The position numbers and the translations under genes were made by a program. Positions 33,699 through 41,404 of a stretch of DNA of 64,000 nucleotides are shown here, in pieces. This DNA is from Pseudocitrobacter cyperus (GTDB lineage: Bacteria; Pseudomonadota; Gammaproteobacteria; Enterobacterales; Enterobacteriaceae), in NCBI RefSeq assembly GCF_039889165.1, contig NZ_JAYMYY010000002.1:310001-374000 (forward strand), read 5' to 3'. How positions within the stretch are numbered: position 1 is the stretch's first letter; each line of letters opens with the position of its first letter. The notes beneath the pieces were generated by a model. The model saw nothing but the letters and a program-made list of their open reading frames with translations. It was not told the origin of the DNA and did not search any database.

Positions 33699-36154
33699 AT
33701 GGACACCATGGATGCATATAAGCTGCTGATTTTAAGCGGTGGTTTGTCGCTTGCCTTTTCTTCTCAGGCCGTTGAGTTCAACCTGAACGCACTGGATAAA
33801 TCTATGCGCGAGAGCGTGGATATTTCTCAGTTGAAAGAGAAATCCTCCATCGCGCCGGGTAATTATTTTGTTTCCGTCACGGTCAACAAAGCACAAATAT
33901 CGTCAGGCCGGGAGCTCACCTGGAAAGCCGAAGGGCAAGCGGTGAATGTGTGCATTCCTGCCGATCTCGCGGATCAACTCGGGCTAAAAGAGAATATCCG
34001 AACCGTATTATCGTTAAAAAACAACTGTGTAGATTTCAGCGCTTACCCAGATATTCACTTTTCCCTGGATATGGCGAACCAGCGTCTGGATATTACCCTT
34101 CCGCAGGCGTTGCTGGCCTGGAAATCGGAAAACTGGATGCCGCCTTCCAGTTGGAATGACGGTGTGGCGGGTCTGCTTCTGGACTATAACCTCTTTGCCA
34201 GCACCTATCGCCCCAATCACGGCGAACACAGCGAAAACTATAGCTCCTATGGCACAACGGGGCTGAATATGGGGGCCTGGCGCCTACGCAGCGACTACCA
34301 GATAAGCCAAAGCCAAAGCGACGAGAGCTCACAGACCAGCCGCGGCATCTCGCGCACGTACCTGTTCCGCCCTCTGCCCTCTCTGGGCGCGAAGCTCACG
34401 CTGGGCGAGACGGATTTCAGCTCCAGTATTTTTGATGCCTTCGCCTATAACGGCGCTGCACTCATTAGCGATGACCGCATGCTGCCCTGGGAGCTACGCG
34501 GTTATGCGCCGCAAATCAGCGGGATCGCGCAAACGAACGCCACGGTCACCGTCAGCCACCAGGGGCGCGTCATCTATCAAACTAAAGTGGCACCAGGGCC
34601 ATTTATCATTAGCGATCTCAACCAGTCCGTGCAGGGCACCCTCGATGTGAAGGTCACAGAGGAAGATGGACGCGTCAATACGTTTCAGGTCTCTGCCGCG
34701 TCGACCCCCTTTCTGACGCGTGAAGGCCAGGTTCGCTACAAAGTTGCCGCAGGAAGGGCGCGCCCGGATATTTCACACCATGTCATTGACGACACTTTTA
34801 TCAGCGGCGAAGCCTCCTGGGGGATGTTATCCAATACCTCCGTTTACGGCGGGGTACTGGCGGCGGGCAGCAATTACCGCTCAGCCGCTCTGGGCATCGG
34901 TCAAAATATGTTGTGGATGGGAGCGCTTTCCTTCGATATCACTCACGCCAGCAGCACCTTCGATGACGGGCACACCGAGCAGGGGCGGAGCTACCGTTTA
35001 AACTACAGTAAACGTTTTGATGCCACCGACAGCCAGGTCTCGCTGGCAGCTTACCGTTTCTCAGAACGTGAATTTCACAGCTACGCCAATTTCATTGACC
35101 ATTTATATAACGATGCCGATACCCAGGATGAAAAGCAGACCATCAGCGTCACCTTTAACCAGCCCATTGAGCCGCTCAATCTCAACCTTTATCTGAGTGC
35201 GCTGCGCCAGCAGTGGTGGGATGGCGATAGTTCAACAACCGCCAGCATCACGGCAGGTTTTAACTTTGATATTGGCGACTGGAAAGGTTTGTCGCTCTCC
35301 ACCTCCTGGAGCACCACCCACTATGAAGAGAGCGATAACGAAAATCAGTTATATATCTCGCTCTCCGTCCCGTTCGACTACAGCCGCCGCATGAATTACG
35401 ACATGCGTAACAGCGGCAATACCAGCCATATGGTGAGCTGGAGCGATGCCTCTAACCCACGCAACACCTGGGGCGTGTCAGCCGGAATGGAAACCAATAA
35501 ACCCGACAATGGATCGCAATTCCGCGGCAACCTTCAGCACCTCACCAACATCGGTGATTTGCAGGTATCGGGAAGCTACGCCGCCAGCGATTACAGTTCC
35601 ATGAGCGCCAGTTGGAGTGGTTCCTTCACCGCCACCCGGCATGGCGTGGCTTTACACCGTCGCAGTTTTGGCAACGAGCCCCGAATTATGGTGGATGCTG
35701 ACGGTGTCTCGGGCGTCCCCATTCAGGGCGATTTTAACCAGACCAATCTGCTGGGCTACGCTGTTGTGCCGATGATCAGCAGCTATCAGCCCTCTGCCGT
35801 GGCCGTGAATATGAATAATCTGCCAGACGGCGTGACCGTTGATGACAATATTACGCGCGAGACCTGGACCGAGGGAGCTATCGGCTACAAAACTATCGTT
35901 TCCCGTGCCGGGGAAGACGTCAGCGCGGTGATCCGCACCGTTGATGGACGTTTCCCCCGCTTGGTGCCACTGTGCGCCTTGCTGAAAATAATATCGATAT
36001 TGGGATAGTTGGTGAAGACGGGCATATCTGGCTCGGTGGCGTTAAGGCGGGCCAGCAATTCAGCGTGCAATGGGGCGAAAGCCAGCGCTGCCTTATTGAG
36101 CTACCTGCCAGCCTTGATGGCGTTAACCAACAATTTATTTTGCCGTGTCATTAA
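33699..36154 (+). pseudogene. yqiG: Fimbrial usher (YqiG-like) with C-tract frameshift near the 3' end
   Basis: An outer-membrane usher reading frame encodes 769 residues, from ATG 33699 to a stop at 36006-36008. Signal peptide to about residue 24, PapC N-terminal domain (FNLNALDKSMRESVDISQL), middle plug region and a 24-stranded barrel are visible. At about residue 752 the frame departs from the family: the run TTTCCCCCGCTT at 35951-35962 has five C where six would continue DGRFPPLGATVRLAENNIDIG. The remaining C-terminal domain (GEDGHIWLGGVKAGQQFSVQ ... FILPCH) lies intact in the next frame to 36154. It is therefore a single-base deletion, real or a homopolymer error. In E. coli K-12 the same gene is broken by IS2. 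Confidence 0.85.
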
Positions 36155-36167
36155 TTAAGGATGAACA

Positions 36168-36899
36168 ATGACGATCTCCAAATCACTCTCTCTTTTCCTG
36201 GTCATTCTGCCGCTGGCCTGCCAGGCGGCGATCCAGCCAGACCGTACCCGCATCATATTTAATGCGAGCGACAAAGCCGCCAGCCTCAAGCTGGAAAACC
36301 AGAGCAAACGTCTACCCTACCTGGCCTACTCATGGATTGAAAATGACCAGGGTAAGAAAGACGACACTTACTTCACCGCTCTGCCACCTATACAGCGCCT
36401 GGAACCCAACGCCACCACGCAGGTACGGGTAGTAAAACAGGAAAATGTCCGCACCCTTCCGGCGGATCGCGAATCGCTTTTTTACTTCAACGTTCGGGAA
36501 GTTCCCCCCAACCCGGAAAACAACGGAGATCACGCCATAGTGCAACTGGCCGTGCAATCACGGCTGAAGCTTTTCTGGCGACCCGCAGGGCTTAAGAAAA
36601 AACCGGGCGTCGAAGTGGAGCAGCAGCTCACCGCCGCGCAGCAGAACGGTGCGCTACGCGTGCAAAACCCTACAGGGTACTACATCACCCTTGCCTGGTT
36701 TGGCAAAGATCTCAGCCGCTTATTTCCCGGTTTCAACAGTACGATGATAGCGCCCTTCTCCGCCGTTACGCTGAATACGGGTAACTATAGCGGGGACACC
36801 TTTTCGCTCGGCTATATGGATGACTACGGCGGCATGCGCATGCTGAATGTGCGTTGTCACGGTCAATGCGTCGTGGCGGCCGTGGAGAAGCAAAAATGA
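36168..36899 (+). CDS. yqiH: Periplasmic fimbrial chaperone, YqiH-like
   Basis: This is a 243-residue PapD-type chaperone. The signal peptide ends LPLACQA. The N-terminal Ig domain begins IQPDRTRIIFNASDKAASL and has the donor-strand motif LPADRESLFYFNVREVPPNP. The conserved Arg in DRTRI and Lys in RLKLFWRPAG bind the pilin C-terminus. It starts 13 bases after the usher C-terminal frame and overlaps the adhesin gene by 4 bases (ATGA). Confidence 0.92.
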   Translation: MTISKSLSLFLVILPLACQAAIQPDRTRIIFNASDKAASLKLENQSKRLPYLAYSWIENDQGKKDDTYFTALPPIQRLEPNATTQVRVVKQENVRTLPADRESLFYFNVREVPPNPENNGDHAIVQLAVQSRLKLFWRPAGLKKKPGVEVEQQLTAAQQNGALRVQNPTGYYITLAWFGKDLSRLFPGFNSTMIAPFSAVTLNTGNYSGDTFSLGYMDDYGGMRMLNVRCHGQCVVAAVEKQK

Positions 36900-37963
36900 A
36901 GCGCCTGTTGTGTTTATTCGCCCTGATCCTGCTCACCATGCTCCCCCTGCGCTCCGCTCTGGCTGTTCACTGCTACCTGGGATCTTCCGGCGGTTCTGTA
37001 GAGGGATATAGCAATATCGAGCCTTTTGCCGTGCCGAGTAATGCCAGGCCGGGGGATAAAATCTGGGAGAGCAATGATATAAAAATTCCGGTCTATTGCG
37101 ATAACGGTACAGCAGACAACATGATGAGCGAAGATATCTATGCCTGGCTAAACCCTTATCACAGCGTTAATGATCCCTATTATCAGCTCGGCGTAACCTA
37201 TGAAGGGGTCGATTATGACGCCTCACAGGGCAGCATCGGCATTGATACCCGCCAATGCCTCGATAATCAAAAACTGTCGATTTATACCCCGGCACAGATC
37301 AAAGCCTCAGGTTGGGAGGACAGGCTCTGCTCTAAAAACGTCAATGACATCCATTTTTCCCGCACTTTTACTGCACGAATGCGATTGTACGTGAAGATCA
37401 TCACCATGCCGCCACATGACTACCAGAGCAGCATTAGCGACTACATACTGGTGCAGTTTGATGGTGTAGGAGGAGTCAACCAAAGCCCGGATGCTAAAAA
37501 CCTGAAGTATCACGTCATCGGATTGGATCAAATTCGGGTACTTAACTGCAGCGTGAATTTCAGTATTTACCCGGAAAACCAAACCATCGACTTTGGCACC
37601 TTTAACAATATGGAGATTGCCTCCAAAACGTTAACCCGGGATTTCTCCATCAAGATGGACAAAAACATTGCTGATTCCGAGTGCACCGATACCTTTAAGG
37701 TCTCATCGTCCTTCTACACGACGGAAACCCTGACAGACGAGGATACCGCATTAAAAATCGGCAATGGTTTACAGCTCAAAATCCGCGATACAGAGGATAA
37801 TTTATTCTCTGTCTACAACACTTATAAAGAGTATGCCGACTTTGACTCCAGCTTGCTGACCCATGAAAAAAACTATCAGGCAGAATTAAGTCAGGTGAGT
37901 GGCGAAGCGATCAGAACAGGGCCATTTTCGACGGTGGTGCTATTCAAGATTAACTATAACTAG
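36896..37963 (+). CDS. yqiI: Fimbrial tip adhesin-like protein, YqiI-like
   Basis: This is a 355-residue exported protein. The signal peptide is MKRLLCLFALILLTMLPLRSALA. An N-terminal domain of about 190 residues with paired Cys is followed by a pilin domain (about 195-355, VLNCSVNFSIYPENQTIDFG) that ends AIRTGPFSTVVLFKINYN. The two-domain build and last place in the operon suggest the tip adhesin; ligand unknown. The start at 36896 overlaps the chaperone stop. Confidence 0.88.
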   Translation: MKRLLCLFALILLTMLPLRSALAVHCYLGSSGGSVEGYSNIEPFAVPSNARPGDKIWESNDIKIPVYCDNGTADNMMSEDIYAWLNPYHSVNDPYYQLGVTYEGVDYDASQGSIGIDTRQCLDNQKLSIYTPAQIKASGWEDRLCSKNVNDIHFSRTFTARMRLYVKIITMPPHDYQSSISDYILVQFDGVGGVNQSPDAKNLKYHVIGLDQIRVLNCSVNFSIYPENQTIDFGTFNNMEIASKTLTRDFSIKMDKNIADSECTDTFKVSSSFYTTETLTDEDTALKIGNGLQLKIRDTEDNLFSVYNTYKEYADFDSSLLTHEKNYQAELSQVSGEAIRTGPFSTVVLFKINYN

Positions 37964-37997
37964 TTATACGTGGTGGGAATTACTGCAAAAGCTCGCT

Positions 37998-38031
37998 CAG
38001 GCTTACAGAACGTCTCGACTCTGTAAGCCTG
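37998..38031. terminator. Hairpin between convergent yqiI and ribB
   Basis: caggcttacag / ctgtaagcctg is a perfect 11-bp stem with a 12-base loop in the 80-base convergent gap. No long T run on either side. Likely shared terminator. Confidence 0.6.
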
Positions 38032-38043
38032 CAGCGTACCAAC

Positions 38044-38697
38044 TTAGCTGGCTTTACGCTCGTGTGCCTGGCGGTAAGCCACCAGGTCTTCAATCGTTAC
38101 CAGCGCCATATTGTGTTTGCGGGCAAACTCAATGCACTCCGGCGCGCGCGCCATGGTACCGTCATCGTTGGTCAGTTCGCACAGCACGCCTGCTGGCTTA
38201 AAGCCCGCCAGCGTCACCAGGTCAATGGTGGCTTCGGTATGACCACCGCGAGTCAGTACCCCGCCCTGCTGCGCGCGCAGCGGGAAGACGTGGCCCGGAC
38301 GGTTCAGGTCAGACGGTTTCGCGCCGTCGGCAATCGCCGCACGAACGGTGGTCAGACGGTCAGCGGCAGAAACGCCGGTGGTGACGCCGTGCGCCGCTTC
38401 AATAGTAATGGTAAAGCCCGTGCCATACGCGCTGGTGTTGTTTTCTACCATCATCGGCAGATCCAGTTGCTTACGGCGTTCTTCAGTCAGGCACAAACAA
38501 ACGATGCCGCTACCGTGACGGATAGTCAGCGCCATTTGTTCAACAGTCATATTTTCGGCGGCAAAGATCATGTCGCCTTCGTTTTCACGATTTTCATCGT
38601 CCAGCACCATTGCGCCGCGGCCTTCGCGCAGAGCAACTAACGCGTTTTCAACGCGTTCAAATGCAGTACCAAAAGAGGAAAGTAGCGTCTGATTCAT
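38044..38697 (-). CDS. ribB: 3,4-dihydroxy-2-butanone 4-phosphate synthase
   Basis: This is a 217-residue homodimeric enzyme converting ribulose-5-phosphate to the four-carbon riboflavin precursor and formate. Active-site segments are present: DDENRENEGDMIFAAE, TIRHGSGIVC, RPGHVFPLRA and GGHTEATIDL. Same length as E. coli RibB. The gene is under an FMN riboswitch. Confidence 0.98.
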   Translation of the reverse strand: MNQTLLSSFGTAFERVENALVALREGRGAMVLDDENRENEGDMIFAAENMTVEQMALTIRHGSGIVCLCLTEERRKQLDLPMMVENNTSAYGTGFTITIEAAHGVTTGVSAADRLTTVRAAIADGAKPSDLNRPGHVFPLRAQQGGVLTRGGHTEATIDLVTLAGFKPAGVLCELTNDDGTMARAPECIEFARKHNMALVTIEDLVAYRQAHERKAS

Positions 38698-38802
38698 GGT
38701 AAAAAAACCTCGTTAAAATTATGGTTACCAGAATCAGGGCAGTCTTAGGAGTGCCGGTTTAGCGGCAAATGGATAACGCGAGCGGGCTCAGCCCGGCTGG
38801 AT

Positions 38803-39074
38803 CGTTACTCTCTCCCATCCGGACTCTAACCGTCGGCCCCGGAATTACACCGGATCTGCTGACCTTCGAGTTTGCACCCAAAGCGCTCGCGGGCTTTCAG
38901 CCGCTCCTTCGTCTTTCACGCTGCAACTGCGTTGGCTGCCTTCACTCACACCAGTCATTTAGTAAACTAAACTCCTGGTGATTCGCTCAGTTGCCGCCTT
39001 GCCGCAACGCGAAATACTTCGGATCTCGCTGATTTACCGCCGGTGGGGAATTTCGCCCCGCCCTGAGAATAAGC
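38803..39074 (-). promoter_or_regulatory. FMN riboswitch (RFN element) of ribB
   Basis: On the minus strand, cttattctcagggcggggcg and ccccaccggcggtaaatc begin the aptamer (from 39074). Then follow agcccgcgagcgctttgggt, gcagatccggtgtaattccg, gccgacggttagagtccgga and a closing tgggagagagtaacg (to 38803). These are the canonical RFN blocks. FMN binding lowers ribB expression. The variable arm between ggtaaatc and agcccgcgagcg is unusually long and contains its own hairpin (caccag / ctggtg, 38949-38980). The ribB ATG is about 105 bases downstream. Confidence 0.95.
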
Positions 39075-39195
39075 GTACTCACTATAACGCTATTGACTAT
39101 CTTCGGCAATGCATAAGCTTCGAACAATTCTGGTTTATAGACCAGGAGGAAGGCACTACAATGAACGTCAGAACAGACTAATCAGGTAAACGACG

Positions 39196-39462
39196 ATGAT
39201 TGACCCGAAAAAAATTGAACAAATCGCACGCCAGGTCCATGAATCTATGCCGAAAGGCCTCCGTGACTTCGGGGACGATGTAGAGAAAAAAGTTCGTCAG
39301 GTACTGCAGTCACAATTGACTCGTCTGGATTTGGTGAGCCGTGAAGAGTTTGATGTGCAGACCCAGGTGCTGTTGCGCACGCGTGAGAAACTGGCGCTTC
39401 TTGAGCAGCGTCTGAGCGAACTCGAAAGCCGGGCGGCTGCGCCAGCGGAAGATAAAGAGTAA
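39196..39462 (+). CDS. ubiK: Ubiquinone biosynthesis accessory factor UbiK (YqiC)
   Basis: This is an 88-residue BMFP-family coiled-coil protein (MIDPKKIEQIARQVHESMPKG start, then a long helix ending LEQRLSELESRAA). It trimerises with UbiJ to support aerobic ubiquinone synthesis in Salmonella and E. coli. The C-terminal tail is several residues shorter than in E. coli. It is divergent from the ribB riboswitch. Confidence 0.93.
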   Translation: MIDPKKIEQIARQVHESMPKGLRDFGDDVEKKVRQVLQSQLTRLDLVSREEFDVQTQVLLRTREKLALLEQRLSELESRAAAPAEDKE

Positions 39463-39468
39463 GAAAAA

Positions 39469-39500
39469 TGCCGGGTGGCGCTGCGCTTACCCGGCCTACA
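39469..39500. repeat. REP-like palindrome after ubiK
   Basis: gccgggtggcgctgcgcttacccggcctacaa contains the REP consensus with its typical loop. It lies between convergent ubiK and glgS. Confidence 0.75.
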
Positions 39501-39520
39501 ACGTTATCCCTGGAAAAGCA

Positions 39521-39724
39521 TTAATGTTCCAGTTCCGCGATATCTTCCTTTTTCGCCATCCGACAGTAACGCTCATAACGCTGGCAAAACCATGCCCGGT
39601 GTTCTTCATCCATGTTGCCGGTAATCGCTTTTAAATCAACGTCCTGACCCTGCTCGTGCATTCTGGCAAAACTGTGAGCCAAAAAATCGAAATTATTCAG
39701 GGAATCTATATTGCTGTGTTTCAT
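39521..39724 (-). CDS. glgS: Surface composition regulator GlgS
   Basis: This is a 67-residue helical protein with the conserved segment NNFDFLAHSFARMHEQG and GNMDEEHRAWFCQRYERYC. It affects glycogen content, motility and biofilm in E. coli. The second of two close ATGs (39724) is preferred, since AAGGAG is 7 bases before it and only one before the other. Confidence 0.92.
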   Translation of the reverse strand: MKHSNIDSLNNFDFLAHSFARMHEQGQDVDLKAITGNMDEEHRAWFCQRYERYCRMAKKEDIAELEH

Positions 39725-39871
39725 CGGCATACTCCTTCAGTCGTTGAATTTCTGAGTGTCATATGCTTTTTCTACTTTCAGTATTTCCCTATTCCCCACA
39801 GGGGTTTGTGCAAGAAATGCGCTTTTTGCGGCTAATTATTGTGCTAAATCATATTTCCGGAATATCAATAA

Positions 39872-39904
39872 AAAACCCCGCGCTCACAAAGAGGGCGGGG
39901 TTTT
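39872..39904 (-). terminator. Rho-independent terminator of hldE
   Basis: On the minus strand aaaaccccgc ... gcggggtttttt forms a 10-bp stem followed by a T run, 20 bases after the hldE stop. Confidence 0.9.
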
Positions 39905-39923
39905 AACGTTGAGTTTTACGCGC

Positions 39924-41357
39924 TTACTTGTTGGCGTCTTTCTGGATCTTTTTGATGATATTGGTGGTGGAGCAACCATCTTCAAAGTTGAGCACCAGCA
40001 CTTCACCGCCGTTGGCCCATACTTCTTCGCTACCGGCTATCTGTTCCGGTTTGTAATCACCACCTTTGACCAGACGATCGGGCAAGATCCCGGCGATCAG
40101 GCGCTGCGGGGTATCTTCTTCAAAGGAAACCACCCAGTCGACGGACTCCAGCGCGCCCAGTACGATCATACGCTGTTCCAGCGGATTTACCGGGCGGGAT
40201 TCGCCTTTCAGACGTTTGGTCGAGGCATCACTATTGACCGCAACAATCAGGCGGTCGCCAAGCTTACGCGCGTTAGCCAGATAAGAGACGTGACCCGCGT
40301 GCAAAATGTCGAATACGCCATTGGTCATGACGACTTTCTCGCCGCGTTTACGCGCAGCCGCCACGGCATTTTTCAGCTCTTCTTCGCTCATCACGCCAAA
40401 ACCGGTTTCCGCGCGACCGCGTACAGCGTTTTCCAGCTCGATGGGCGAAACGGTGGACGTACCCAGTTTCCCAACCACCACACCTGCCGCCGCGTTGGCG
40501 AAGTAGCAGGCATCTTCCAGAGAATTGCCCGCCGCAAGCGTCGCCGCCAGCACGCCAATGACCGTATCACCAGCACCCGTAACGTCATACACTTCCTGCG
40601 CCTGAGTCGGCTGATGCAGCGGTGCTTTGCCCGGCTGCAGCAGCGTCATGCCCTGCTCGGAACGCGTCACCAGCAGCGCGGAGAGTTCATAATCAGCAAT
40701 CAGCTTCATGCCGCGCTCAACGATTTCCGCTTCGCTTTTGCATTTACCGACAACGGCTTCAAACTCAGAAAGGTTTGGCGTCAGCAGCGTCGCGCCGCGA
40801 TAACGTTCGAAATCCGTGCCTTTCGGGTCGATCAGCACCGGCACTTTCGCTTCACGGGCCAGCTTAATCATCTGCTGTACGCTTTCCAGCGCACCTTTGG
40901 CGTAGTCTGACAATACCAGCGCGCCCACGCTCGCCAGACCACTTTTGATGCGGTCGTGCAGCGGCTGCGGATCAACCCCGGCAAACCCCTCTTCAAAATC
41001 AAGGCGGATAAGCTGCTGGTTGCGCGACAGGACGCGTAGCTTGGTGATCGTCGGGTGCGTCGCCACGGAGACGAAATCACATTTGACGTTCACATCCGCC
41101 AGCGCTTTGTTCAGTGCGCGCGCCGCGTCGTCAATACCCGTCAGGCCAACCAAACGAGAGTTTGCTCCCAGGGACGCGATATTCATCGCCACGTTCGCCG
41201 CGCCGCCAGGACGTTCTTCGATGGTATCCACCTTCACCACCGGTACCGGCGCTTCCGGGGAGATACGGCTGGTGGGGCCGTACCAGTAGCGATCCAGCAT
41301 CACATCACCAACAACCATCACCCCTGCGCGCTCATATTCTGGCAGCGTTACTTTCAT
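39924..41357 (-). CDS. hldE: Bifunctional heptose kinase/adenylyltransferase
   Basis: This is a 477-residue two-domain enzyme of LPS core precursor (ADP-heptose) synthesis. The ribokinase-like N-terminal domain (to about 318) has PGGAANVAMNIASLG and the catalytic base region GAGDTVIGVLA. The C-terminal cytidylyltransferase-like domain has TNGVFDILHAGHVSYL and VNSDASTKRLKG. Length is identical to E. coli. Downstream of glnE, 47 bases apart. Confidence 0.97.
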   Translation of the reverse strand: MKVTLPEYERAGVMVVGDVMLDRYWYGPTSRISPEAPVPVVKVDTIEERPGGAANVAMNIASLGANSRLVGLTGIDDAARALNKALADVNVKCDFVSVATHPTITKLRVLSRNQQLIRLDFEEGFAGVDPQPLHDRIKSGLASVGALVLSDYAKGALESVQQMIKLAREAKVPVLIDPKGTDFERYRGATLLTPNLSEFEAVVGKCKSEAEIVERGMKLIADYELSALLVTRSEQGMTLLQPGKAPLHQPTQAQEVYDVTGAGDTVIGVLAATLAAGNSLEDACYFANAAAGVVVGKLGTSTVSPIELENAVRGRAETGFGVMSEEELKNAVAAARKRGEKVVMTNGVFDILHAGHVSYLANARKLGDRLIVAVNSDASTKRLKGESRPVNPLEQRMIVLGALESVDWVVSFEEDTPQRLIAGILPDRLVKGGDYKPEQIAGSEEVWANGGEVLVLNFEDGCSTTNIIKKIQKDANK

Positions 41358-41404
41358 TCGTGTCTCCTGAGAGATTCAAAAATTTGGCGCGATAATAGCA
41401 CATT

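Noticed and set aside
39756..40910. 384-codon plus-strand frame opposite hldE
   Set aside because: It covers the glgS-hldE gap and terminator and reads antisense through conserved hldE; no protein-family features.
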